From assembly GCF_040096075.1 (NCBI RefSeq), contig NZ_JBBMFJ010000012.1:1-64000 (forward strand): a stretch of DNA of 64,000 bases. The letters run 5' to 3'. Below the pieces are notes generated by a model that saw nothing but the letters and a program-made list of their open reading frames with translations, made no database searches and was not told the DNA's origin. Positions 6,899-14,629 of the stretch are shown piece after piece. Positions within the stretch are counted from its first letter, which is position 1; every line of letters starts with the position of its first letter. Both the position numbers and the translations under genes were made by a program. The DNA is from Brotaphodocola faecis. GTDB lineage: Bacteria; Bacillota; Clostridia; Lachnospirales; Lachnospiraceae.

Positions 6899-9544
6899 AT
6901 GAATGTCAAAAACAGAAAATGTATTCGGAAGCTCAGCTTAAAATCTCTTTATGCGAACCGCCGCCGCAATCTGATCGCCATTTTTGCCATTGCGCTGACA
7001 ACTCTGCTATTTACGTCCATGTTCACCATTGTCTTGTCATTGAACGCCAGTTATGAAACCTACCAGTTTCGACAGGTAGGCGGCTATGCGCACGGCACCT
7101 TTAAGGATGTTTCCCCCGAGCAGGCGGAACGTATCGCTGCCCACCCAAAGGTGAAGGCTGTGGGGGCACGGAAGGCAATCGGCATCACTGCGGAGGGTGT
7201 CTTTGCCAAAACGCCTGCAGAGATCAGCTACATGGACGCCAACTGCACCAAATGGAGCTATGCCACCCCCACTACCGGACGGATGCCCGAAAGCGGCAAA
7301 GAAGTTGCCATGGATACAGCAGCATTGCAGCTGCTTGGCGTGACACCGGAGCTGGGCGCAAAGGTCACGGTTTCCTATTCCATTACGGACAAGAATCAAA
7401 CCGGCTTTACGGTAACAGATACCTTTACGCTGGTAGGCTATTGGGACTATGATGAACTAATGCCTGTTCACTACATCAACATCAGCCGTGATTACGCAGA
7501 TGACATTGAAGCGCAGGCAGTGAAAACAGGGCTACAGCCCTTCCGCACTGACCTGAATGTCATGATGGCTTCCAGTACAAACATTCAAGGGCAGATGGAG
7601 CAGGTGGATACCGATCTTGGCTACACATGGGACAGCTTTACTGATCCCAACAGCGTCCGAATCGGTGTCAATTGGGGATATACCTCATCCCAGCTGGAGT
7701 CGCAGCTCGATCCAGAGCTGATGATCGCCATAGCAGCTTTTTTGCTGCTGGTGATTTTCACCGGGTATCTTATCATCTATAACATTTTCCAGATCTCTGT
7801 TGCGGGGGATATCCGGTTTTACGGGCTTCTGAAAACCATTGGCACAACGCCCCGGCAGCTCAAACGCATCATTCGCCAGCAGGCACTTCTGCTTTGTCTG
7901 ATCGGCATTCCGGCGGGGCTGCTGCTGGGCTATGGCATTGGCGCTGTTCTGGTGCCTGTTGTCTTGCGCTCCACCCAGTTGGATGCAGGCATCACCACCA
8001 TCAGCACTTCGCCTGTGATCTTTGTTGGCTCCGTGCTGTTTGCTCTGCTGACGGTGCTCTTGTCCTGCTCCAATCCCGGGAAAATGGCAGCCAGGGTTTC
8101 TCCGGTGGAGGCTACCAAATATACAGATGCGATGCAGACCAAGAAAAAACAGCGCAGTACCCGGAGAGCGAAGCTCCATCAGATGGCCTTTGCCAATCTG
8201 GGACGAAACAAAAAAAAGACGGTGCTGGTGGTGGTGTCTCTGGCACTGTCGGTGACACTGTTCAATGCGCTGTGTGCCTTTGTGGGCGGCTTCAGCATGG
8301 AGAAATATGTATCCTCCATGACCTGCGCCGATTTTATCGTCAGCACGCCCGACTATTTCCGTTACAACCCGGCAGATGAATTCATTACGCCAGAACAAAT
8401 CGAAGAGATCGCAGCAAACACAAAGGCCAGTCTTTCCGGCACGGGATATGCTGTGCGAAAACCCGCATATCTGTGGATGACGGAGGATGCTTTGCGGCAG
8501 GACTATGCATTGTTCGAAAGTGCTGAGCAGTTGGACAGCCATATGAGCCGCATGGAGCACCGGGGCAATATGGTGATGGGAAAGACCAGAATCGAGGCTC
8601 TGGATAACAGCCTGTTTGACAAGCTGCAAGTATTCGATGGAGATATTTCTCCTATGCTGGAGCCAAACAATAACGCTATTGCCATTGCGGTTTTCTTAGA
8701 TGACTACGGTAATCTGCCCAATCCTGAATACTACCCCAAGGTGGGAGACACGATCACAGCTACCTATGCGGACGATGTGAAATATATCGACAGCCACACT
8801 GGGAAACTCTGCACCGAAGATACACCGGAGGAGTACCTTCAGGAAAAACTGTATGGAGCCAGAGATGTAGAGTACACGGTCTGCGCCTTGGTAGAGCTTC
8901 CGCATTCCATGAGTTATCGTTATGGTGGTATTGGATATGAGGCAATTTTGTCTGTGGATACCGCACAGAGGGACAGCGGTGGTGCGGCCATTCCGATGCT
9001 CTACCTGTTCGACACAGCGGACGACGCTGACGAAGCCGAAGCAGAGCAATATCTATCGAAGCTCACTGCCGGTGAGTTTTCGCCCTTGATGTATGAAAGC
9101 AAAGCCACGGCTCGCTCTGAGTTTGCTCAGTTCCGGCAGATGTTCCTTCTGGTAGGTGGTATCCTCTGTGCTATCATCGGACTGGTGGGACTCTTAAATT
9201 TCTTCAACGCCATGATGACCGGTATTCTTTCCCGCCGCCGTGAATTTGCTGTGCTTCAGGCTGTAGGAATGACGAACCGGCAGCTCAAAACCATGCTGAT
9301 CTACGAGGGATTGTTTTACGCAATGTCCTCCGTAGCGGCGGCCTTTATTCTGTCACTGGTGGTTGGACCTCTTGCAGGAAAAATGCTGGGCAGTATGTTC
9401 TGGTTCTTTGAGTATCGATTCACCATTCTGCCTGTCCTGCTGACAATTCCGGTATTTCTTCTGCTGGGGTGGCTTATTCCTTGCATGATGTATGACAACG
9501 CAGCGAAATGCAGCGTTGTAGAGCAATTAAGGGATGCTCAATAA
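6899..9544 (+). CDS. FtsX-family ABC permease
   Basis: An 881-aa permease: one N-terminal membrane helix (LIAIFAIALTTLLFTSMFTI), a large extracytoplasmic domain, then a three-helix FtsX block near residues 270-400, a second helix-domain pair (VLVVVSLALSVTLFNALC), another extracytoplasmic region, and a last FtsX block from about 745 to 875. The ATG at 6899 follows GGGAGGTGG; a GTG at 6890 is in frame. Two FtsX blocks in one chain are typical of permeases that work with a MacB-type ATPase as a resistance or sensing unit with the upstream two-component system. Substrate not deducible. Confidence 0.9.
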   Translation: MNVKNRKCIRKLSLKSLYANRRRNLIAIFAIALTTLLFTSMFTIVLSLNASYETYQFRQVGGYAHGTFKDVSPEQAERIAAHPKVKAVGARKAIGITAEGVFAKTPAEISYMDANCTKWSYATPTTGRMPESGKEVAMDTAALQLLGVTPELGAKVTVSYSITDKNQTGFTVTDTFTLVGYWDYDELMPVHYINISRDYADDIEAQAVKTGLQPFRTDLNVMMASSTNIQGQMEQVDTDLGYTWDSFTDPNSVRIGVNWGYTSSQLESQLDPELMIAIAAFLLLVIFTGYLIIYNIFQISVAGDIRFYGLLKTIGTTPRQLKRIIRQQALLLCLIGIPAGLLLGYGIGAVLVPVVLRSTQLDAGITTISTSPVIFVGSVLFALLTVLLSCSNPGKMAARVSPVEATKYTDAMQTKKKQRSTRRAKLHQMAFANLGRNKKKTVLVVVSLALSVTLFNALCAFVGGFSMEKYVSSMTCADFIVSTPDYFRYNPADEFITPEQIEEIAANTKASLSGTGYAVRKPAYLWMTEDALRQDYALFESAEQLDSHMSRMEHRGNMVMGKTRIEALDNSLFDKLQVFDGDISPMLEPNNNAIAIAVFLDDYGNLPNPEYYPKVGDTITATYADDVKYIDSHTGKLCTEDTPEEYLQEKLYGARDVEYTVCALVELPHSMSYRYGGIGYEAILSVDTAQRDSGGAAIPMLYLFDTADDADEAEAEQYLSKLTAGEFSPLMYESKATARSEFAQFRQMFLLVGGILCAIIGLVGLLNFFNAMMTGILSRRREFAVLQAVGMTNRQLKTMLIYEGLFYAMSSVAAAFILSLVVGPLAGKMLGSMFWFFEYRFTILPVLLTIPVFLLLGWLIPCMMYDNAAKCSVVEQLRDAQ

Positions 9545-9560
9545 CTGTTAAGCAAAAACG

Positions 9561-9594
9561 GCCCTCTGCCAATGGAAAGGCAGAGGGCTGAGTT
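9561..9594. terminator. Intrinsic terminator after the ABC operon
   Basis: A perfect 10-bp stem gccctctgcc/ggcagagggc with an 8-base loop, followed by TGAGTTTTA. It separates the plus-strand ABC operon from the minus-strand gene at 9595 and may act in both directions. Confidence 0.8.
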
Positions 9595-9840
9595 TTAATC
9601 TAAGGGTTTATATTCAGTTACAGTTTTTAGATAAATTTCGGGGTTTCCGTTCAAAACAAGGTCTGCATATCCAATCGGATCATTGTAGATTAGATAGTCC
9701 AGCTCTGACCGCTGATACATATTGTCGCCAACCTCGTTTTCCGCCGCAATCGTATCAATGGTAATCTTGCTGCCATCTAAGAATTTCAGTCCTACATGGC
9801 AGTTATCAATGTTGTAGGCACAAGATATTAAGACTTTCAC
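9595..9840 (-). CDS. DUF6061-like small protein
   Basis: An 81-aa protein starting MKVLISCAYNIDNCHVG with a conserved-looking core TIAAENEVGDNMYQRSELDYL and end VTEYKPLD. It matches my recollection of DUF6061, a short family on mobile elements of gut Clostridia with no assigned function. GGAGGATATACT before the start is a good binding site on the minus strand. It is convergent with the ABC permease. Confidence 0.65.
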   Translation of the reverse strand: MKVLISCAYNIDNCHVGLKFLDGSKITIDTIAAENEVGDNMYQRSELDYLIYNDPIGYADLVLNGNPEIYLKTVTEYKPLD

Positions 9841-9983
9841 AGTATATCCTCCATAATTCTGATTATAAAATAGAAAATCCAGTCTGACTTCCTGTTAGAA
9901 ATCAGAAGGGATTTGTCCGTATGCACCCCGGAAACCGTCAGCTAACAGTTGGTAAGTGAATTAGTTCCTTATTACTGTTAAGC

Positions 9984-10201
9984 CAATGGTTTTAGGGCTT
10001 ATGGAGAAGAACTGGCCGTTAACGCACTGCGTCTATTTTGATACAGGTATGGAATTTTCATGTATTCGAAAAAATATAGAGAAAGTTCGACTGGAATTGG
10101 AGCAGTATGAGTGCGAGTTTGTCATTCTACAGCCAGAAAGGCATTTCCTGGAAGAAATGCTCCTTCGACGGATCAGGTGCCGGGATGGATCATCGCATTA
10201 T
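9984..10201 (+). pseudogene. Fragment duplicate of the PP-loop (PAPS reductase-like) gene
   Basis: Bases 9984-10201 correspond to 3525-3742 over 218 bp without length change and with only scattered substitutions. The frame gives MVLGLMEKNWPLTHCVYFD and ends shortly after RCRDGSSHY. The copy lacks both the PP-loop and the second cysteine cluster, so it is not functional. Its left edge abuts TTACTGTTAAGC, close to TAACTGTTAAGC found just after the permease stop. Confidence 0.9.
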
Positions 10202-10595
10202 TTATAAAACTATATATTATTCTTTAGAAGTATTATAAATAAAATTGTAAATGAATGCAGGCATTAGATCATCAGGAAATAGTGCCAAAAGATGGTAGAG
10301 GGGGCATGGTAAGCAGGGAAAATTATAAGAGTGTTATTTTGTGCATATTCTATATCACTTCATTTATCGACAAAAATTGCATATCACCGTATGCTATATG
10401 ATGTTGATAATAAGATGAGGGTGGGGAATTTATGCTTCAGAAAGAAAAAATATACTTAGAAGATAGGGTGCTGTGATGCAAGGGGAGGGCAGTTCATTAC
10501 TGGTCATGAAAACTGGAGCGCCGCGGTAAATAATTTTACAGATAATTTTATCTATCAACAAGTAGGTTATAAGCATAACAGGGAGGAAAATACCG
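10202..10595. other. AT-rich gap with no convincing gene
   Basis: No frame of useful length with a ribosome binding site was seen. The right end holds the binding site AGGGAGGAAAA of the next gene. No clear promoter or terminator could be assigned. Confidence 0.5.
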
Positions 10596-11243
10596 TTGGA
10601 TCAGTGCGAAACAATTATGAAAATTATCCTGGCAGCAGTAAAAAGTACTTCCGATAACAATATAGATTCCGAACAGATTCCCGTGGGTGTTTTTAATCGT
10701 CATGTGCATCTTATGACAGAAGATTTGGAAAAGCTTTATGGTGCTGGATATGAACTGACAAAATTTAAGGAGCTTTCTCAGCCGGGCCAGTTCGTCTGTA
10801 AGGAAACTGTGGATGTGTGTGGACCAAATGGCACAATTGAGAAGGTGAGAATTCTTGGGCCAATTCGCAAGGCAAGTCAGGTTGAAATTCTGGCTAGTGA
10901 TTGCTTAAAACTTGGTATAGAAGCACCGGTTAGGCTTTCTGGAGAATGTACTGGAACTCCGGGAATTACCCTTGTTGGTCCAAAAGGTTCCACTCAAATA
11001 GAGAGTGGCGTAATGGTGGCAAAACGTCATATTCATATGTCACTGGCTGATGCGGAACGCTTGGGCGTACAAAATGGAGAAAGTGTATGCATTGAAGTTG
11101 GCGGAGAGCGCGGTGGAATTTTAAGAAATACGATAATTTGTGTAGCAGAGCGATCTATTCTGGAATGTCATCTGGATGTGGACGAGGCCAATGCAATGGG
11201 ACTGGATTCTTCTTCTACTGTAAGAATTATACACGAAAGATAA
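10596..11243 (+). CDS. pduL: PduL-type phosphate propanoyl/acetyltransferase
   Basis: The 215-aa product shows both PduL half-domains with their metal-binding histidine motifs, FNRHVHL near residue 32 and AKRHIHMS near residue 147, plus LGPIRKASQVEIL and VRLSGECTGTPGI. PduL transfers acyl groups between CoA and phosphate, usually inside bacterial microcompartments. No shell or aldehyde dehydrogenase gene is visible nearby, so this is an isolated copy. The start is TTG after AGGGAGGAAAA; no better start exists. The encapsulation peptide is not obvious. Confidence 0.88.
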   Translation: MDQCETIMKIILAAVKSTSDNNIDSEQIPVGVFNRHVHLMTEDLEKLYGAGYELTKFKELSQPGQFVCKETVDVCGPNGTIEKVRILGPIRKASQVEILASDCLKLGIEAPVRLSGECTGTPGITLVGPKGSTQIESGVMVAKRHIHMSLADAERLGVQNGESVCIEVGGERGGILRNTIICVAERSILECHLDVDEANAMGLDSSSTVRIIHER

Positions 11244-11248
11244 AGAGT

Positions 11249-11464
11249 TCTCATGCGAGTCTGACACCGGATGATACTGCAATTCTGGAAGAAATAAAAA
11301 TGGTTGCAGATTGTTTTGGAAAGGATGTGCTTAGCCAGGTATCAAAACACGAATTTATGAAAAATATTTCCATGATCCGTGAAACTGTAGGGGAGCGAGC
11401 TATTTTGCGTGCAACCTATTTTTTAAATGAAAATGAACGAGTACATCAGGAAAAGATGCATTGA
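11249..11464 (+). pseudogene. Possible coding remnant after pduL
   Basis: An open frame without a start codon reads SLTPDDTAILEEIKMVADCF and later GERAILRATYFLNENERV before a TGA at 11462. The amphipathic composition looks protein-like, and it ends where a decayed transposase gene begins on the other strand. It may be the 3' part of a gene that followed pduL. No family recognised. Confidence 0.35.
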
Positions 11465-11848
11465 TACAGGATTGCTTTTCAGATTTACTGAATCTTGTAA
11501 AGGAATCCGGAGATTCATCGTTTAAATATTCATCTGCCGGCCAAGATTGCTGGAACATATTGTTGTAGCCAATAATCAACGTTCCGACCTCTTTTTGAAT
11601 ACAGTATTGGATCATCTTCTTGGCAGCTTTGCTCATATGATCACGGGTTTGGTTGTTTCGCTTTTCTGAAAGGCTGCATGGTGCTTTGTAGTATTTCTTC
11701 CAAAAGGCTGCTTATCTTTGATACTTCGCAAACAGGCATACCGCTTGTTGAACCACTGGTTTAAGGATTTTAGACGTCTGCCTTGAATGATTATTTGTAG
11801 GGCGCAGCTCCTTTTGCTGTATAAAAGCGAAAGCTGCCGCTTTATCAT
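11465..11848 (-). pseudogene. TnpB (IS605 OrfB) remnant
   Basis: On the minus strand, GRRLKSLNQWFNKRYACLRS matches the TnpB segment before the central helices, and after a frameshift SKAAKKMIQYCIQKEVGTLIIGYNN matches the strand that carries a catalytic Asp in intact TnpB. A second shift restores SNLGRQ. TnpB is the RNA-guided nuclease of IS200/IS605 elements; with at least two frameshifts and both ends missing this copy is dead. No TnpA or element ends were found. Confidence 0.75.
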
Positions 11849-11911
11849 CTAATTTTGATGATTGCGACAGCTTCTTCTTTCTATATATTAATGTAGGAAT
11901 GCACCTGCTGT

Positions 11912-12808
11912 TTATTCCAGTGTGCCAGTTACTGATTGTGGAATGGCAAATTCTACCGCGCCCATGTAAGCGGGGGCAACATCCGTTTCATCAAAGGTGA
12001 TCACAAGTTCACCTTTCTCATTGAAATAAAAGCTTTCATCACCTCTTAATTCTTTAAAATCCCATTCTGGCGTATCACTGTTATAAAAATAGGTAACAGA
12101 GGAATCAGCAGCCATTTGCGCCTGCATCTGTTCCTTTATATTTTCACTGATCACAGTGAGTATTTCTGGCTTGTTACGGAAAAGATCAGACAAAGAAATT
12201 ATTTTGCCAGTGCGTTTATCAATGGTGAAAACTTTGGTATATTCGGTTCCACTGGCCATTACCAGCGTGGTATCAATTCGTAGGCAGAGATAGTTGGTTG
12301 TATCCGTTACAACCTGGTAAGACGAAGTGAGCGAGTAATTGCCTTCTCCCTGGGATGAGTGCAGGTCGCTTTCATACTGAGAGATTAAGGCATTGGCATA
12401 TTCTTCAATGCTCTGGTTGATTTCTGCAGGTGCAGATTCTATTTCCGGGACATCCACTTTAGCTTCAAAGTGATTGGTCTGGTTTTCGTAAGTCCGAAAG
12501 GTAACGATTTTGGAAATTAGGCCAAGGATAGGAACATTTTCCATGGCATTTGCGATGGTAGGGTTCACGTTTGTAAGGATTACCAGCGCGACCATGGCTG
12601 CCACAGCAGTTGCACCGGTGTTTCGTAAAATATAAACGAGGCGTGGTTTATTTTTCCTGTTTTTCACATTTGCGGAATTTGCCTGTTCCTTAACAGATGC
12701 TTTGCCTTGTGCAATTCCGGCTAAAATACGTTCTTTGGCATGTGGAGAAACGGGAATCTGCTCATATTCCTGTTTTAAATCATAAAGTGTATGATTGTTT
12801 TCTTTCAT
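11912..12808 (-). CDS. rsiV: RsiV-like anti-sigma factor
   Basis: A 298-aa membrane protein: cytoplasmic N-terminus with LYDLKQEYEQIPVSPHAKERI, one membrane helix (GATAVAAMVALVILTNV), and an extracellular DUF3298/RsiV domain (EEYANALISQYESDL, then FTIDKRTGKIISLSDLF). RsiV holds SigV inactive; binding of lysozyme to the DUF3298 domain triggers its cleavage in Bacillus and Enterococcus. The ATG at 12808 follows AAAGGAG at 9 bp. The gene starts just after the sigma gene on the same strand, as in known sigV-rsiV operons. Confidence 0.85.
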   Translation of the reverse strand: MKENNHTLYDLKQEYEQIPVSPHAKERILAGIAQGKASVKEQANSANVKNRKNKPRLVYILRNTGATAVAAMVALVILTNVNPTIANAMENVPILGLISKIVTFRTYENQTNHFEAKVDVPEIESAPAEINQSIEEYANALISQYESDLHSSQGEGNYSLTSSYQVVTDTTNYLCLRIDTTLVMASGTEYTKVFTIDKRTGKIISLSDLFRNKPEILTVISENIKEQMQAQMAADSSVTYFYNSDTPEWDFKELRGDESFYFNEKGELVITFDETDVAPAYMGAVEFAIPQSVTGTLE

Positions 12809-12827
12809 AGTAGGAACTCCTTTCTGG

Positions 12828-13325
12828 TCAGTTGGTGTCAGGTGCTTCAAGGTTGATACGCAGCTTTTTTAAAGAACGGTAAAGCCTGGTTTTTACAGTA
12901 TTCAGATTTTCATTAACAGCCAGTGCAATATCTTCCAGTTTCATGTCTTCACAATACCGTAGGATAACAATCGTGCGGTTTTGAGGTTCCAGGCTCTCAA
13001 GGGCATTTTTTAAATCGGTTTCCTGGTAAACATCTTCAGACGCCTGTTCTGGAAGTTCCCCGGGAAGATCCTCTTTTTTCCTGATTCTTAAAAGATCCAT
13101 AGTGGTGTTTACCACAATTCGGCAGATCCAGGCATAAAGCTTCGTAGAATCTTTTAAGGAATTGCACTGATATATGGCTTTGCAGGCACTTTCCTGGACG
13201 ATATCCAGGGCATCATCTTCATTGTGAACATAACTGTAAGCTAACCGGTATAGCCGGTCATATTTTTCAATCAAGACCTGTTCGGTCTCTACGGTAATGG
13301 AATCCCGCGCGCTAGAATGGATCAT
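12828..13325 (-). CDS. sigV: ECF sigma factor, SigV-like
   Basis: The 165-aa product has sigma region 2 (LYRLAYSYVHNEDDALDIVQE) and region 4 (LRYCEDMKLEDIALAVNENL, VKTRLYRSLKKLR), the two-domain layout of ECF factors. AAAGGAAAT precedes the ATG at 13325; the longer frame to 13388 lacks a binding site. An ECF-type promoter lies just upstream, which suggests autoregulation, and rsiV follows. Together they would form a lysozyme or envelope-stress switch. Confidence 0.88.
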   Translation of the reverse strand: MIHSSARDSITVETEQVLIEKYDRLYRLAYSYVHNEDDALDIVQESACKAIYQCNSLKDSTKLYAWICRIVVNTTMDLLRIRKKEDLPGELPEQASEDVYQETDLKNALESLEPQNRTIVILRYCEDMKLEDIALAVNENLNTVKTRLYRSLKKLRINLEAPDTN

Positions 13326-13357
13326 TACATAATTTCCTTTCTTTTTGTTTTCATATA

Positions 13358-13387
13358 TTAGACGGATAAAGAGAAGAAAAAGTTGCA
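13358..13387 (-). promoter_or_regulatory. ECF-type promoter of sigV-rsiV
   Basis: On the minus strand, TGCAAC (13387-13382) followed by TTTTT, a 17-bp spacer and CGTCTAA starting at 13364. This matches the known SigV-type pattern of an AAC-containing -35 and a CGTC -10, with the -10 about 33 bp before the sigV start codon. Confidence 0.7.
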
Positions 13388-13467
13388 AGGAAATTATAAC
13401 TTGATCTGAATTTTTTATGCAATTATTTATTTATAATAATGCCGCTTCCGGCAATATGAAATGTTCC

Positions 13468-13496
13468 TTGTTAATTAGAGCCATCAATGCTATAAT
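13468..13496 (+). promoter_or_regulatory. Promoter of the PRTRC-type operon
   Basis: TTGTTA at 13468-13473 and TATAAT at 13491-13496, spacer 17 bp. It starts a leader of roughly 150 nt with no gene in it, diverging from the sigV promoter about 80 bp away. Confidence 0.75.
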
Positions 13497-13584
13497 CAAA
13501 CCAAGATTATTTCTTTCGATGATAGTGGCCTCTGGCTATGGGTGAGATCTTGCGGATCATTGAAAAGGGGTAGTCTATTTTTTA

Positions 13585-13620
13585 GTCAATGCATAAGTGT
13601 GCATTGGCTTTTTTTATTTT
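13585..13620 (+). promoter_or_regulatory. Leader hairpin and T-run (candidate attenuator)
   Basis: caatgc (13587-13592) pairs with gcattg (13601-13606), followed by GCTTTTTTTATTTT. The words GTCAATG and CATTGGCT, and an upstream ATTGAAA.GGG, are shared with the leader at 1507. It lies 30 bp before the first gene's binding site, so read-through is needed for operon expression. Confidence 0.55.
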
Positions 13621-13650
13621 ATAGACGAACCAGGAAAGGAGAGAAAAAAT

Positions 13651-13911
13651 ATGTCCGAGGTTAAGCGGATGTATGAACTGCTCTATAAAGAGCGATGGGA
13701 TGAAAAAAAGCAAAAGGAACGACGGAATGAAGAGGCGTTTTTTTCACCGGTGAGTCCGATCACTAGAGAAATTCCAATCGAAGAATTGTTTGATGTTCTT
13801 GATGCCGGAGTATGGGCTTATCAGACGCGGTACAATTCGGAGGCGCTGGTGCATAGCTTTTTTGAACAGATCAAGCGATGTTCTGTAGTGAAACGACGGA
13901 GAATGTTGTAA
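13651..13911 (+). CDS. Small hypothetical protein, first gene of the PRTRC-type operon
   Basis: AAAGGAGAGAAAAAAT precedes ATG 13651, giving 86 residues: a charged helical N-terminus (YELLYKERWDEKKQKERRNE), then IPIEELFDVLDAGVWAYQTR and a basic end KRCSVVKRRRML. No family recognised. The strong binding site and the 13-bp gap to the next gene make it a real member of the operon. The frame is open upstream, but that part overlaps the leader hairpin. Confidence 0.65.
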   Translation: MSEVKRMYELLYKERWDEKKQKERRNEEAFFSPVSPITREIPIEELFDVLDAGVWAYQTRYNSEALVHSFFEQIKRCSVVKRRRML

Positions 13912-13924
13912 GAGGAGGGACAAG

Positions 13925-14626
13925 GTGAGCAATATTGTAAAATGGGCAGCAGTCAGTGATGAGGAAACTTTCGCAAAAGTTCGAGTGGAGTTTTCCTTCG
14001 GTGATGGAAGTGCTGTTCAAAAAACAGTTACGATGGCCGATTTCATCAGGGCCATGAGCACGATTGAAGCGGAGCAGGAGAGATGCCTTGAAATCGGACA
14101 GATACCAAACGGATTTTATGACGGGGTACTGATCCAGAATAAGGAACAGAGCTTTGATGTGATCATCACGGTTTCAGCACATCTGGGGGTTATTTATCTG
14201 TTTGGAGTACCAAAACAGGTTGTGTTTCCGGATCTGGCATTTCTATTTAAGGTAAGAGAGGGGATGTTATCCGCCTCTTTTTGTTTTGCCTTAAAGCGGG
14301 ATGCATCCGGGATGATCGGGCCGGCCAGCAGGTTATGTTATTACCCATTTGGAAATGTATATGATAATGGAAAAATATGTTGGGGAAATACGGTATTTCC
14401 GAAAATGACTTCGATCAAAGATGCGGAGAAGCTGATCCAGTCATTTTTTGATGCAGAAACCAATAATGATCTGTACCAGAACCGGATCGTGGAGCATCCG
14501 GAATTTAAAGAACAGTCCGGTCTTCTGGAAACACTTAAGGAAATGGAAGTGTTCCCACAGAAATGGCTGCAAGAAAACGGAAATCAATTAAGCAACTTAT
14601 GTGTTGCGATAAGAGGAGGAAAATAG
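13925..14626 (+). CDS. PRTRC system protein B homologue
   Basis: Starts with GTG after AGAGGAGGGAC. The 233-aa product has the PRTRC-B pattern: a beta-rich N-terminal half (GFYDGVLIQN, FGVPKQVVFPDLAFLFKV), the signature YYPFGNVYDNGKICWGNTVFP near residues 139-159, and a C-terminal helix AEKLIQSFFDAETNNDLY corresponding to the family's FFDSxFTHxN end. PRTRC genes travel on plasmids and islands and include a JAMM protein, a ThiF/E1-like protein and a small C protein; their function is unknown. The presence of A-like and ThiF-like neighbours makes the call firm. Confidence 0.8.
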   Translation: MSNIVKWAAVSDEETFAKVRVEFSFGDGSAVQKTVTMADFIRAMSTIEAEQERCLEIGQIPNGFYDGVLIQNKEQSFDVIITVSAHLGVIYLFGVPKQVVFPDLAFLFKVREGMLSASFCFALKRDASGMIGPASRLCYYPFGNVYDNGKICWGNTVFPKMTSIKDAEKLIQSFFDAETNNDLYQNRIVEHPEFKEQSGLLETLKEMEVFPQKWLQENGNQLSNLCVAIRGGK

Positions 14627-14629
14627 GTT

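Noticed and set aside
7685..8629. 314-codon minus-strand open frame
   Set aside because: Lies wholly antisense to the ABC permease, is His/Gln/Cys-rich with no motif, and has no binding site; the permease frame explains the region.
11138..11248. Plus-strand frame overlapping the end of pduL
   Set aside because: This part is an out-of-frame reading of pduL; only the portion after the pduL stop looks like a possible remnant.
13488..13620. Possible riboswitch in the operon leader
   Set aside because: The leader has only a short hairpin and T-run; no known riboswitch core was recognised, so it is listed only as a candidate attenuator.
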